Below, piece after piece: positions 35,316 through 45,900 of a DNA stretch of 64,000 nt (within the stretch, counting starts at the first letter, position 1; every line of letters starts with the position of its first letter). The position numbers and the translations under genes were made by a program. The notes beneath the pieces were generated by a model that saw only the letters and a list, made by a program, of their open reading frames with translations, was not told the origin of the DNA and ran no database searches. This DNA is from DAOTTX01 sp034437515 (GTDB taxonomy: Bacteria; Chloroflexota; Anaerolineae; Aggregatilineales; Phototrophicaceae), in assembly GCA_034437515.1 (NCBI GenBank), contig DAOTTX010000158.1:1-64000 (forward strand), written 5' to 3'.

Positions 35316-36461
35316 TCACATACTGACAGTTTCCTTATGTTCCATATGACGCAGCGCGGTAATCGCCTGTTCCAATTCATGTATTTCCGCTTTCAGATAA
35401 CCGCCGATCAACCGGGCGCGAACAAACGCCAGCAGCGGCAGCAAGACCACCGCCCACGGACGGTAACGGCGCGGCAGCAGCCACCAGATCAGCGGCAAGG
35501 CCAACGTCACGAACCGCGCTTGAAGATAAAGCCGGTTCCGCTGCCGCTGCGCGGTGATGATGCCTCGCTCCAGCTCATCTTGTATCTTGCGTGTGGCATC
35601 TTGCAGGCGTTCGACGTCAACAGCGGGGCGTTCATCAGTGATGATGTCTTGCAGAGATAAACTCAGCCCGACTCCAAAATGATCGGAATAGGCCATGCGC
35701 CGATTCGTGTCCTCGATAAATTTGAAATCCAGCACGGCCTGCTGTGTATTGATGCGCCGCTCGGCACCATCACGCACGAAAACATAATCCAACCGCTGCG
35801 GCGGTGATTTTACGTAGGGGTTTTCGGGGATGTATGTCGGGTCGCCGGCACCGTTGACCTCGACGTAAGCATCGCGCAGGGTCGCCGCCGTAATCACGAT
35901 GTCGTAAGGCAGTTGGTGTGGGTGCATGTTGAAGTCTCCACACACGAGCACCGGGTTTTCGCTGGTATGCACACCAATAAACTGTACCAGTGCGTGTGCT
36001 TGTGCCGCCCGGTGTGGCCCGTGCAGATCCGGCGGTTCGATTTGCATGACGAAATGCAGGTTGTACACATCAAGTTCACCACCGGGCGTTTGTACACGCG
36101 CAAAGCCGATCCCCTTACTCGCCAGGTAATGATGTAGCCGCCAGGTACCGCCGAGGCTGCCATCCAACTCGAAACGATGAAATGCCGTTTTCATAATCGG
36201 ATAGCGAGAAAGCACAATTAACCCGCTGCCATATCCCTGTGAGGCAAAATAATGATGATAGGTCAGGCCACCTGCTGCTGCCCCGGTGATAATGGCACGC
36301 AGGTCTTTACGATCCCAGACTTCCTGCAAACAGATGATATCGTAATCTGTATGTGCGAGTGCGGCACACAGCGCACGGATGCGCCGCCGCTTATCCGTGA
36401 CATATGGCACCCCCCATACATTTAGTGATAGAATCTTCAAATCGGTATGAGACACAAGCAT
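35316..36461 (-). CDS. EEP-fold phosphodiesterase with C-terminal membrane hairpin
   Basis: 381 residues from ATG 36461 (GAAGG upstream). The endonuclease/exonuclease/phosphatase core reads LKILSLNVWGV, LQEVWDRKDL, YNLHFVMQ, CGDFNMHPHQLPYD and YSDHFGVGL, all metal or catalytic segments intact. Residues ~320-360 hold two closely spaced hydrophobic segments. That layout resembles bacterial and animal neutral sphingomyelinases. The substrate is inferred to be a phosphodiester, possibly a lipid. Divergent from the amidase gene across ~70 bases. Confidence 0.82.
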   Translation of the reverse strand: MLVSHTDLKILSLNVWGVPYVTDKRRRIRALCAALAHTDYDIICLQEVWDRKDLRAIITGAAAGGLTYHHYFASQGYGSGLIVLSRYPIMKTAFHRFELDGSLGGTWRLHHYLASKGIGFARVQTPGGELDVYNLHFVMQIEPPDLHGPHRAAQAHALVQFIGVHTSENPVLVCGDFNMHPHQLPYDIVITAATLRDAYVEVNGAGDPTYIPENPYVKSPPQRLDYVFVRDGAERRINTQQAVLDFKFIEDTNRRMAYSDHFGVGLSLSLQDIITDERPAVDVERLQDATRKIQDELERGIITAQRQRNRLYLQARFVTLALPLIWWLLPRRYRPWAVVLLPLLAFVRARLIGGYLKAEIHELEQAITALRHMEHKETVSM

Positions 36462-36531
36462 TTTCCTTCGTAAAATGAATGCTTTAAGTATACGGTTTTG
36501 CGGCATAACTACAAGAAAAGGATGGCTGCAC

Positions 36532-37956
36532 ATGGTGGAGTTACTGAACCTGAGTACAGCGGAGATCGCCCGTCAGATCAAATCTCAGGCACTCGACCCG
36601 GTTGACGTTACTGAAGCGCATATCCAACAGATTCAACGAGTCAATCCGGCGATCAACGCGATCGTCACGCCGATGTTCGAGCAAGCACGCGAGCAAGCAC
36701 AGGCCGCCGCCGACCACATCGCATCACATGGGACGGACGACTTACCGCCGCTGTTCGGTGTGCCGGTCACCATCAAAGACTGTTTCGGTGTCGAGGATGC
36801 GCTGTTCGTCGGCGGCTCACACTTCCAGCGAGAAATCATATGTGAGCTAGACGCCGAACCGGTGCACCGCCTGCGAGAAGCCGGTGCGATCATCCTCGGC
36901 AAAACCAACTGCCCCGATATGTGTTGGTCTGCGGAGACGGTCAATCCGGTCTTCGGACGCACAAATAACCCCTGGAACCTCAAACGTACCGCCGGTGGCA
37001 GTTCCGGCGGCGAGGCGGCGATTATCGCGGCGGGCGGCTCGCCGTTGGGTCTCGGCTCAGACATCGCCGGCAGTGTGCGAATACCAGCGGCGGCCTGCGG
37101 TATCGTCAGCTTAAAGCCGACCGGTGGACGAGTCGACTCCAGTGGACACATACCAATTGCCGAGGACGCCGTGCTAGATTGGAACACTGCTGGCCCAATG
37201 GCACGCCGGGTGGAAGACCTCGCGCTGGCGCTCGAAGTCCTCTCATCCACACCCGTGCGCGATTATCGTCAGACCAAGCTGGACGACTTAAGCGCATCGG
37301 TCTATTTACAGACGCCTATCTCGCCGGTCAACCATGAAATCAAAGAAGCTGTCTTGATGTCGGCGGGGGCGTTACAAGCCGCAGGCGTTCGCACAACACG
37401 CAACGACGACCTGCCATTCGTGCCGGCGGCTTTCGCATTCGGCGCGATCTTCGCTCGTGAAAACATCCCATCGCTGAGTGAGCAACTCGGTGCCGGTATC
37501 CCGATTGCGTTGTTCGATGAAATGCAAGCTAACCTGGAAAAACGAGGACGCATTTCAATGGTGGTGCTGGTCAACCTGCTGCTGACGAAAATCAGCGGGA
37601 AGATCGCCGGGTGGTTGGGGAACGGCGGCCCCGATCAACTCGAACATCTGCGGCGGCGTTTTCTCGATCAAATGGGCGATGTTATCCTATGCCCGGTGCT
37701 GACGCGCCCGGCCCCCCGGCACAACTGGACGTACTTCATACCGTTCCAACTGCCCTACACCTTTATGTTCAACGCGCTAGGTTTCCCGGCGGTGTGTGTG
37801 CCGGTCGGCTTCTCGAAAGATGGTCTGCCGCTGGTGATACAGGTGGTCGGGCGACCAGACGAAGACGAAACCACACTTGCTGTCGCCGCCGAGTTAGAGC
37901 GCGTTTTTGGCGGCTGGCAAATGCCGCCGATGGCTTCAGGCCAGCAGAGCGCCTAA
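36532..37956 (+). CDS. Amidase (amidase signature family)
   Basis: 474 residues from ATG 36532 (AAAAGGA upstream). The amidase-signature Lys is in PVTIKDCFGV, and the Ser-cis-Ser core is GGSSGGEAAIIAAGGSPLG and GSDIAGSVRIPAAACG. Later GLPLVIQVVGRPDEDETTL is typical. It could hydrolyse fatty-acid, indole or peptide amides, or be a GatA-like relative, but no gatB/gatC is adjacent. The 3' end overlaps the GDPD gene by 21 bases. Confidence 0.9.
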   Translation: MVELLNLSTAEIARQIKSQALDPVDVTEAHIQQIQRVNPAINAIVTPMFEQAREQAQAAADHIASHGTDDLPPLFGVPVTIKDCFGVEDALFVGGSHFQREIICELDAEPVHRLREAGAIILGKTNCPDMCWSAETVNPVFGRTNNPWNLKRTAGGSSGGEAAIIAAGGSPLGLGSDIAGSVRIPAAACGIVSLKPTGGRVDSSGHIPIAEDAVLDWNTAGPMARRVEDLALALEVLSSTPVRDYRQTKLDDLSASVYLQTPISPVNHEIKEAVLMSAGALQAAGVRTTRNDDLPFVPAAFAFGAIFARENIPSLSEQLGAGIPIALFDEMQANLEKRGRISMVVLVNLLLTKISGKIAGWLGNGGPDQLEHLRRRFLDQMGDVILCPVLTRPAPRHNWTYFIPFQLPYTFMFNALGFPAVCVPVGFSKDGLPLVIQVVGRPDEDETTLAVAAELERVFGGWQMPPMASGQQSA

Positions 37957-38796
37957 AGCCGCCGGTGTGTCGGTCGTGAAGTGACGCACCCCGGCCTCAT
38001 ACAATCGCGTGATCGCTTCGCTTTGTGCGGGCACATCGAGCGTCCAGGCGAACAGATCAACCTCACCGATGGCATCGACCCAGTTGAAGCCGTCATCAAG
38101 CGAGGCCAGCAACAACTTATAATCGAGGTAAACCGCTGTGATCCCTGGCACCTGATGCAGCAGCAACTCACACCGGTCACGCACATAATCCGCCGTAGAC
38201 ATGCTGCGCTGCAACGAGAGCAGTGCATCGTCGTGGTAGCCATAAGCGCCTTCTCGATACGGCGGCAAACGCGGATCGTATTCGACATCAGGGTCACGAC
38301 GCGCCAGGTAAAACTGCGGGTCAAAACCGAGCGCGAGATTCGCGTCGATGCGACGCAAGCCGCGCAGATGCCAATCCGCCGGACTGCTGACCAGCACGCG
38401 ATCTTTGACCGGCGCGACGAGCGAGGCCAACCGGCGCAGCGGCTCGTCATCATGGAACGGCAGAAAGCTCTTGAAATCCAGTTGCAGCCGCGTCAATGCA
38501 CCACGCGACGCAAACAGATCGACCACCGCGCTCAACAACGGCACCCGATAATCCGGCTGTGCTTTGAGCCGCAATCCGTCCGCTTGCGCTGCGGGTAACT
38601 CACCGACCACGCCGCTGCCGGTCGTCTCCGCGCTGAGGTCGTTGTCGTGCGTCACCAGATAATCTCCATCCGCCAGCGCGAACACGTCGATCTCAATCCA
38701 GTCGGCACCGGCATCGAGACAATGGATGATCGCTTCCAACGTGTTCGGCGGGTGTGGACTGGTGTCATGATTGGCTTTATGATGAACGACAGTCAT
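37936..38796 (-). CDS. Glycerophosphodiester phosphodiesterase (GDPD)
   Basis: 286 residues. The GDPD TIM-barrel start reads HHKANHDTSPHPPNTLEAI, with HK-A in place of the usual HRG, then GADWIEIDVFALADGDYLVTHDND with the catalytic His and metal Glu/Asp. The end has WTLDVPAQSEAITRLYEAGVRHFTTDTP. It would cleave glycerophosphodiesters to glycerol-3-phosphate and alcohol. Its start is only 39 bases from the divergent EEP gene. Confidence 0.85.
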   Translation of the reverse strand: MTVVHHKANHDTSPHPPNTLEAIIHCLDAGADWIEIDVFALADGDYLVTHDNDLSAETTGSGVVGELPAAQADGLRLKAQPDYRVPLLSAVVDLFASRGALTRLQLDFKSFLPFHDDEPLRRLASLVAPVKDRVLVSSPADWHLRGLRRIDANLALGFDPQFYLARRDPDVEYDPRLPPYREGAYGYHDDALLSLQRSMSTADYVRDRCELLLHQVPGITAVYLDYKLLLASLDDGFNWVDAIGEVDLFAWTLDVPAQSEAITRLYEAGVRHFTTDTPAALGALLA

Positions 38797-38835
38797 AGAC
38801 TCACCTATCTACAAAAGTGGAGAGCTTAATTATAC

Positions 38836-39750
38836 ATGCAACTCGTCACACTCAACATCGGCGGTGCGCGTAAGCTGCGCCCCGGCCCCTATGACTACAC
38901 CGCTCTCGCCGCTGACCTTGCCGCCGCCCTACGAGACGCCATCGACATCCACGCACCGGCAATCATCGCCCTGCAAGAGACGGGCAGGGCACAGCGCGAC
39001 GGTGTAACTCATGCGGTCGGCGCGGCACTTGCGGCGGCACTTGGCGACACCTACATAAGCGCGTTTGCCGCCGAAGTCACCATGCAGCACCAGCCACACA
39101 GCCGCCTCTGGAGCCGGGAGACCTATGCCGGCCTCGACCACGCCGCCGAGGGTAACGGCATCGTGACCAACCTCGCACCAGCGGCCTGGCCCTGGGCGAC
39201 GATCAACACCACCTGGATGATCCCGACGACCATCAGCGCCGCGACTCTCTACAGCACCGGCAATCGCGACACCCAACCCCGCAACCTGATGGTCGCATCG
39301 CTAAATTATAAAGAAACCCCGCTCTATCTGCTGAACACCCATCTCGGCGTGGTCACCGGCGAAGACCGTTACCAACCAGCGCACCCGCGCACGCAGACCG
39401 GCACCCGTCGCCGCCTCGACCAGATCACGCAGATCATGCGCGTGGTCGATGAACTGCGCACAGCGGAATCGCACCACGCGCAAGCACCCCGACCACTCAT
39501 CCTGACCGGGGACTTCAACGCCATACCAAAATCGACCGAACTCGACCGGCTACGTGAACGTTTGGGCTGGCTGCAACCGGAAAACCCACCGGATGAACGA
39601 TGGTCGCACAGCAAGCATCGCATCTTGATCGATCATGTGCTGGTCGATGATCCCATGCGACGACTGCCGATCAAACGCTGTTACGTCCACACTACCCTGC
39701 CGGAACTGAGCGACCACCGACCTGTTATCGCAATCTTTGAGGAGACCTGA
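38836..39750 (+). CDS. EEP-fold endonuclease/exonuclease/phosphatase
   Basis: 304 residues. Core phrases are LVTLNIGGARKL, IIALQETGRAQ, YLLNTHLGVVTGED, LILTGDFNAIPKS and ELSDHRPVIAIF, covering the metal and catalytic residues. There is no signal or membrane segment. It has a ~20-residue insert around the DNTQPRN region. The gene runs into the nucleotidyltransferase gene with two bases between stop and start. Confidence 0.85.
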   Translation: MQLVTLNIGGARKLRPGPYDYTALAADLAAALRDAIDIHAPAIIALQETGRAQRDGVTHAVGAALAAALGDTYISAFAAEVTMQHQPHSRLWSRETYAGLDHAAEGNGIVTNLAPAAWPWATINTTWMIPTTISAATLYSTGNRDTQPRNLMVASLNYKETPLYLLNTHLGVVTGEDRYQPAHPRTQTGTRRRLDQITQIMRVVDELRTAESHHAQAPRPLILTGDFNAIPKSTELDRLRERLGWLQPENPPDERWSHSKHRILIDHVLVDDPMRRLPIKRCYVHTTLPELSDHRPVIAIFEET

Positions 39751-39752
39751 GC

Positions 39753-40457
39753 ATGGACGCTATCATACTCGCCGGGGGCAAAGGCACACGGATGCGCCCC
39801 CTCACCGACGACACCCCCAAGCCGCTACTCAAGGTGCGCGGCAAGCCGATCCTCGAATGGTCGCTGCTGAGTCTGCGCCCGGTCGCCGCGCATGTGCTGG
39901 TCGTAGCGAAGTACCTCAAACCACAGATCGAGGCGTACATGGCGACACAGACCATCTTCGAGCATTACACCATCGTGGAGCAAACCCCGCAGCCGCTCGG
40001 CACCGGGCACGCCGTCCAATGCTGCCAACCACACCTCAAAAGTGACTCGTTCCTCGTCGTCAACGGCGACGACCTCTACGACACCGAGTCGCTGCAACGC
40101 CTCGCAGATGCCCAAGCCGGTCTGCTGGCGGCGAACAAGGACGACCAATCTCGCTGGGGTGTGCTGGTCACGGATGAAGACGGGCGGCTGCTGCACATCC
40201 ATGAAAAACCCGACGAAGGCACCTACCCACTCCCGGTACAGATCAACATCGGCGCGTACAAGCTGACCAATGCCGTCTTTGAGTACGATCTACCATTATC
40301 TGAGCAGCACGGTGAATATCTCCTCACGGACTATGTGACTTATCTCGCCGAACGCACCCCCATGCAGGTGATCTCGGCGGCGTTCTGGTTGCCCATCGGC
40401 ACCGTAGACGACTACGAGCAAGCACAGAATATACAACTCGAACAATGGATTCTGTAA
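39753..40457 (+). CDS. Sugar-1-phosphate nucleotidyltransferase
   Basis: 234 residues. The signature IILAGGKGTRMRPLTDDTPKPLL holds the catalytic Arg and Lys, FLVVNGDDLYD the metal Asp and WLPIGTVDDYEQAQ the C-terminal product site. It makes an NDP-sugar from NTP and sugar-1-phosphate. It is the only such enzyme in the window, so it may supply donors to the glycosyltransferases. The base (dTTP, GTP, UTP) is not evident. Confidence 0.88.
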   Translation: MDAIILAGGKGTRMRPLTDDTPKPLLKVRGKPILEWSLLSLRPVAAHVLVVAKYLKPQIEAYMATQTIFEHYTIVEQTPQPLGTGHAVQCCQPHLKSDSFLVVNGDDLYDTESLQRLADAQAGLLAANKDDQSRWGVLVTDEDGRLLHIHEKPDEGTYPLPVQINIGAYKLTNAVFEYDLPLSEQHGEYLLTDYVTYLAERTPMQVISAAFWLPIGTVDDYEQAQNIQLEQWIL

Positions 40458-40537
40458 AAACTTGCTTACTCGTCAACGGCACTTTCCTATGAGCTGAACT
40501 ACAATAAACACATTAACTCGACACATCGGAGGCGACC

Positions 40538-41461
40538 ATGCACAGACTACAACAATCATCGACCGGCTTACTCTGGCTGCTGGCAGGTGGACTCATCATG
40601 CGGCGTTTGCTCCGGCGAAAGACCACGCTGCAAGACAAAGTCGTCATCGTCACCGGCGCATCCGCGGGGATTGGACGCGCCACCGTCCGTGCGCTCGCCG
40701 CGCAGGGCGCAAAGGTCGTGCTCGCCGCCCGCCGTGAGGCCGCGCTCAACACCGTCAAAGAAGAGATCGCTGCTACAAGACACGGCCCCGCCGCGCTCGT
40801 CGTCCCCGCTGACATCACCGATGAGGCCGCACGGCAGCAGCTCATCGAACGCACGCTCGCCGCTTTCGGTCGTGTGGATGTGCTGGTCAACAACGCCGGT
40901 CTGTCGATGGGTGGGCCGCTCGACGAACAAGATAGCGATACACTGCTCAAAATGCTCGATCTGAATTTCACCGCCGCCATCCGCTTAACGCAGATCGTCC
41001 TTCCGCACATGCTCGCGCAGAACAGCGGACACATCGTCAACATTAGCAGCGTCGCCGGGTATGCACTCGCTATGGGACAATCTGCTTACGCCGGGACAAA
41101 AGCCGGACTCAACGGATTCAGCCACGCCTTACGCCGGGACTTACTCCGAACCAACGTCAACGTCTCGATTATCGCGCCGGGCTGGACGTACACCGATATG
41201 ATGGGCGAACTCGACCTCGATGCCATGCGCGAAGTCGGTCTGCTGTGGCCGCCCTTTCTCATCTTAGATACCGCCGAAGTGGTCGCAAAAGCCATCACAG
41301 ATGCGGTACGCTATAATCGTGCGGAAGTCATGCTGGGCGGGGTTGGTTTCAAGATGATCGCTTTGCTACATCGTCTGTCACCACGCCTTTCTGATCTGGC
41401 ACAGCAGATTTATTTCCGTAACCATAAACGCTACATGGATGTGATAAGGACACTCGGCTAA
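40538..41461 (+). CDS. Short-chain dehydrogenase/reductase (classical SDR)
   Basis: 307 residues, ATG with GGAGG upstream. Residues 5-25 are a hydrophobic segment (GLLWLLAGGLI) before the SDR fold: cofactor loop TGASAGIGRA, LVNNAGLSMGG, catalytic Ser ISSVAGY, YAGTKAG (Tyr and Lys). The N-terminal helix suggests membrane association. The cofactor is probably NADP (AARRE). It overlaps the next gene by one base, forming an operon SDR-hydrolase-VOC. Confidence 0.9.
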   Translation: MHRLQQSSTGLLWLLAGGLIMRRLLRRKTTLQDKVVIVTGASAGIGRATVRALAAQGAKVVLAARREAALNTVKEEIAATRHGPAALVVPADITDEAARQQLIERTLAAFGRVDVLVNNAGLSMGGPLDEQDSDTLLKMLDLNFTAAIRLTQIVLPHMLAQNSGHIVNISSVAGYALAMGQSAYAGTKAGLNGFSHALRRDLLRTNVNVSIIAPGWTYTDMMGELDLDAMREVGLLWPPFLILDTAEVVAKAITDAVRYNRAEVMLGGVGFKMIALLHRLSPRLSDLAQQIYFRNHKRYMDVIRTLG

Positions 41462-42345
41462 TGGCGATTCATCCGGTCATCATCGAAGAAGGCAGGGACA
41501 AACATTACCACCGGGTCGGCGATCATCGCATCGCCTATCTGACCTCCGGCGACCCGGCGAATCCGCCGCTCGTCATGGTACATGGCTGGCTCTCGCAAGC
41601 TGGCATCTGGCGGCAGACGATGGCTCAACTCACCTCACATTATTATTGCATCGCGGTCGATCTGTTGGGGCACGGGCACAGCGATAAGCCGCTTGCCGCC
41701 GATTATAGTATCCCGGCGGCGGCAGCAAGCGTGCTCGCTCTGCTGGATGCACTCGGCATTGGTTGGTTTGCCTACATGGGGCATTCGATGGGCGGCTTCA
41801 TCGGCAAGCACCTCGCCGGGGGCATCGCCCGCGAACGGGTGACGCGCTTTGTCGATGTCGATGGTGTAACGACCGGTCGCCTTTCGCGTTACGTGCGGGC
41901 GGTGATCTTACCGACGGTGATCGTCGGGCGTTACCTCCCGGCAGTGTGGAACCTCTCGCGTGTCGGGATGCGCTATGCGTGGTATCGACAGATCTACTCA
42001 GATAACGTCGTCTACTTTACGCGCCACTTTTCCGAGTTTGATAGCGCGGGCATTCAGATGAGCATCCAGCGCGGTGTGGAAGTGCCAACATATAAAGAAG
42101 CACGGGGCATCCTCGCGCACGATACCACACCCCTGCTCGGCAAAATCACCGCACCCACGCTAATCGTCTTTGGCGCGCAGGACAACACCGTACCGGTCAT
42201 CGAGGGACAGCACGCGGTTGAACACATCCCCGACGCCAGATTGCTTATCTATGATCGTTGCGGACATATCCCGATGGAAGAACAACCGGAACGATTCTTC
42301 GCGGATGTGCGTACATTTTTGATCGATGAAGTGGAATATATTTGA
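41461..42345 (+). CDS. Alpha/beta hydrolase
   Basis: 294 residues. Features are the oxyanion strand LVMVHGWLSQAGIW, the nucleophile elbow YMGHSMGGFIGKHLA with Ser, the acid region VFGAQDNTVPV and the final His DRCGHIPMEEQP. The catalytic triad is complete. It has a cap domain with several aromatic residues. The substrate is unknown. It is second in the SDR-hydrolase-VOC operon. Confidence 0.92.
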   Translation: MAIHPVIIEEGRDKHYHRVGDHRIAYLTSGDPANPPLVMVHGWLSQAGIWRQTMAQLTSHYYCIAVDLLGHGHSDKPLAADYSIPAAAASVLALLDALGIGWFAYMGHSMGGFIGKHLAGGIARERVTRFVDVDGVTTGRLSRYVRAVILPTVIVGRYLPAVWNLSRVGMRYAWYRQIYSDNVVYFTRHFSEFDSAGIQMSIQRGVEVPTYKEARGILAHDTTPLLGKITAPTLIVFGAQDNTVPVIEGQHAVEHIPDARLLIYDRCGHIPMEEQPERFFADVRTFLIDEVEYI

Positions 42346-42755
42346 TGCAAATCAAAGAGATTTTAGAAGTCTGCATTTACGCCGATGACCTCGACAAAGC
42401 CGAGTCATTCTATCGGGATGTGCTAGGACTAAAGTTGCTCTCCAAAGTAGCCGGACGGCATGTGTTCTTCCGCTGTGGGGCGCGGGTGCTATTGATTTTC
42501 AACCCGGCAGAAACGCTGAAGACCCCTGACCTGCCCGCGCACGGTACCACCGGTGATGGGCATCTGTGCTTTGCAGCGCGTGCGGATGAACTCGACGCAT
42601 GGCAAGCGCATCTAATCGAACAGAGCGTCGAGATCGAACATGAGGCGACCTGGGGAGAACGGGGCCGGTCGCTCTACTTCCGTGACCCTGCCAGGAACAG
42701 CCTGGAAATCGGCACCCCACGCATCTGGGGCATCGATGAGGACGAAACACTCTAA
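42345..42755 (+). CDS. VOC superfamily (glyoxalase/bleomycin-type) protein
   Basis: 136 residues. Two beta-alpha-beta-beta-beta units with KAESFYRDVLGLKLL and the second unit ending in GRSLYFRDPARNSLEIGTP. The start ATG overlaps the hydrolase stop by one base. A metal His/Glu set cannot be confirmed by eye, so function could be glyoxalase-like, dioxygenase-like or antibiotic binding. Confidence 0.85.
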   Translation: MQIKEILEVCIYADDLDKAESFYRDVLGLKLLSKVAGRHVFFRCGARVLLIFNPAETLKTPDLPAHGTTGDGHLCFAARADELDAWQAHLIEQSVEIEHEATWGERGRSLYFRDPARNSLEIGTPRIWGIDEDETL

Positions 42756-42790
42756 AAAAGGCAGACCGCCTATCGAGGTGAAAGGCGGTC
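42754..42790 (-). terminator. Terminator for the surface-protein gene (minus strand)
   Basis: An 8-base-pair stem, GACCGCCT at 42764-42771 and AGGCGGTC at 42783-42790. On the minus strand it is followed four bases later by a run of six T (A-run 42754-42759). A second inverted repeat, ACCGGCACAT at 42798-42807 and ATGTGCCGGT at 42835-42844, precedes it. Confidence 0.75.
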
Positions 42791-42912
42791 ATATTTGACC
42801 GGCACATCCTGGTCAGGGGGTAGCGTTACGCTCTATGTGCCGGTTGATTCTATCTTCAAATATCTGTCTATTCCCCCACCCGAAGGCGGGGGCGACAGGC
42901 TATCTGGCTAAT

Positions 42913-45900
42913 TCAGTCGTTAATCTCAGGGATCTCAGGGGCGACCACATCACCTATATCTTCGTCAAGTTCTATTGAGGTGACACCAACACCCACCGTA
43001 AAGGCTTGGAGTGGTGACCACACCTGACCGTCGTCTTCGTTGTAACCACCCGGCCCCCACGCACGCAACACCCACTCGTAATTCCCATCAGGGAGCGTGA
43101 GCGTCAACGTGCAGACACCGGCATTCGCACAGTTCAAATCAGAGGCGACGTGCCACTCATAGTGATCGGTCGCATACTCACCACCGATCTGATGCCCGAC
43201 CCAGATGTTATACCAGGTCGCATAGGCGGGGCCGTCCCAACTGATAGACACGGTGCCATCACCATTTTCAATCGTGTTGAAACCAGTGCTGACCGCAGCA
43301 GGCGCGACGTCCGCAATGGTCACCGAGGCCGGCCCTTGCCAACCGTCGATCCCACCACCACTGAAACCACTCGGCCCCCAGGCACGCATCCATACGTCAT
43401 AGGTACCGGGCAACGGGTTGACATCTGGCATGAAGTTACAGCGCGTACCGTCACACATCACGGCGGATTTCTCCACCCAGTCGAAGAACACTTCAGTCTG
43501 GCTGTTCCCTAGGTAAATCTGGAACCAGGTTGCAGCGGGGTCGTTATCCCACGCGATGGTCGGGCGGCCCTGGTTGGGCGTCACCTGGACGTTGCTCACC
43601 GGCTGGATGGCGTTCACGGTCACTTCGAAGTTGGCGGTGCCACTGGTCACACTCTGCCATTGACCGGGTGTGGCTTCCGTCCACCCGCTGACATGCCAGT
43701 CATACACACCCGCGTCGAACACATACGGCGGGACTTTGTCGAGGTAGTTCAGGCTGCATTCCACTTCCATGCAGGCGTTCACAGCTTCGATCCACTCATC
43801 AACGACGGTCATGCCGTTTTGTGTGATGAGCACGTTGTACCAATCCGCCGGAACTTCGGTGTCATCCACGTTGATGCGATGCGTCCAGTGGTAGGTCAGG
43901 TCAAGCGGATAGTTCCCTAGATCACCGGTCACATACAGGTCGAAGGGCACGGTATCGGTCGGGTTAAAGATCGTGATGTTAAACGTGGTTGCAGCGGTCG
44001 GCGTGGTGCCATCGGTGACCGTGAAGACGAAGTTGTCCGTACCGATAGTCATGCCGGTGTGCTGGTAGGCCACCTGTCCCCCGTCGATCTGCGCCTGGGT
44101 GAAGGTGTTGCTCGCAGCTCCGTTGACCAGAATGTTACCGACGGTCGGCACGATGCTGATGTTGTACTGCAATCCGGTGTTGTCGTCGTCGATGTCCTCG
44201 GCGGCGAGCAGTGCATTCGTGATGGTCGCCGTATCACCGACCTGTAGTTCAAGCGTGTTATTGGTGGTCACGGTCGGCGCATCGCTGACCGGCGTCACGT
44301 TGATAACAAAGGTCGCGGGATCGGTCGTCGCGGTGCCGTCATTCACAGTGAAGGTGAACGCATCGGTCGCCGTTTCGCTACCGTTATGGACGTATGCTAC
44401 TGTATCCGCGTCGATCTGCGCCTGGGTGAAGGTCCCGTTGAGCGCGACCGTCGCCCCACCGACTTGCAGCGTGCCGTTCGCCGGGAGCGCGGTCACGGTA
44501 TATGTGAGTTCACCGGCGCTGTTATCGTCGTCGCTGGATTGCAGCAGCGCGGTGCCGATGGTCGCGGTATCCCCTTCAGCCACAGTCAGGGCGTTGTTGG
44601 TCACGATGCGCGGTGCGTCGTTCTCCGGTGTGATGATAATGTTGAACGTCGCCGGGGTGGTCGTCAGGCCACCATCATCAGTCACATTGAAGATGAAGCT
44701 ATCGGCGGTGGTTTCGGTGCCATCGTGGGTGTAGGTCACGGCGTCCGCGTTGATTTGCGCCTGTGTGAACGTGCCGTTGAGCGCGACGGTCGCACCGCTC
44801 ACCTGTAGCTCGCCGTTGGTCGGGAGCGCGGTCACAGTGTAGATCAGCGCGTCGTTATCACCGTCGATGTCATCATATTGCAGCAGCACCGTGTTGATCG
44901 TCCCAGCATCACCCTCAGCGACGGTCAGCGGATTGTTACTCGTCAGGGTCGGCAGGTCGTTGTCACTGGTGATATTAATGATGAACGTATCCGTCAACGC
45001 CGGGGCGGTGCCGTCACTCAGCGAGAAATCAAAGCTATCAGCGGTGGTCTCGCTACCGTTATGGGCGTAGGTCACCGCATTCGCGTCAATCTGCGCCTGT
45101 GTGAACGTCTCATTCTGCGCGAGGGCAGTTCCGTTTACTCGTAGCTCACCGTTGATGGGCAGCGCCGTCACCGTGTACGTCAGCGGAGCGGAGTCACTAT
45201 CCGTGTGTTGTAACAACAGTGTGGTGATGGTCCCGTTGCCCCCCTCAGTGACCGTCAGTGGTGCGTTAGCGATAAGTTGCGGCGCATCGTTGACTGGTGT
45301 CACGGTGATGTTAAAGGTTGCTGGCGCGGTCGCCTCGACGTTATCGCTTACGGTAAAGACGAAGCTGTCGGCGGTCGTCTCACTCCCGTCGTGGATGTAG
45401 GTCACGGCGTCAGCGTTAAGCTGTGCCTGTGTGAACGTCCCGTTCAGGGTGAGGGCTGCACCACTGACTTGCAGTTCACCGTTCGCCGGCAGCGTGGTCA
45501 CGGTATAGATCAGGGTGTCGTTGTCGGCATCGGCATCGTCGGCTTGCAGTAATGTACCCGCGATGATGCCTGCATCTCCTTCAGCGACGGTCAGAACGCT
45601 GTTGGTGACGATCTGCGGGGTGTCGTTCTCCGGTGTGATCGTGATGTCAAACGTACCGGTCAGAGCAGGTGCGACGTTGTCACTCAATGAGAAGTCGAAA
45701 CTGTCGGCGGTCGTCTCACTACCATCGTGGACGTAGGTCACGGCGTTCGCGTTGACCTGTGCCTGTGTGAACACGGCGTTCAGCACAGCCGTTGCCCCAC
45801 CGATACGCAGTTCACCGTTCATCGGCAGTGCGGTTACAGTGTAGGTCAGTTCGGCGGCGCTGTCATCGTCGTCGGTGTGTTCGAGCAACGCTTGCGCGAC

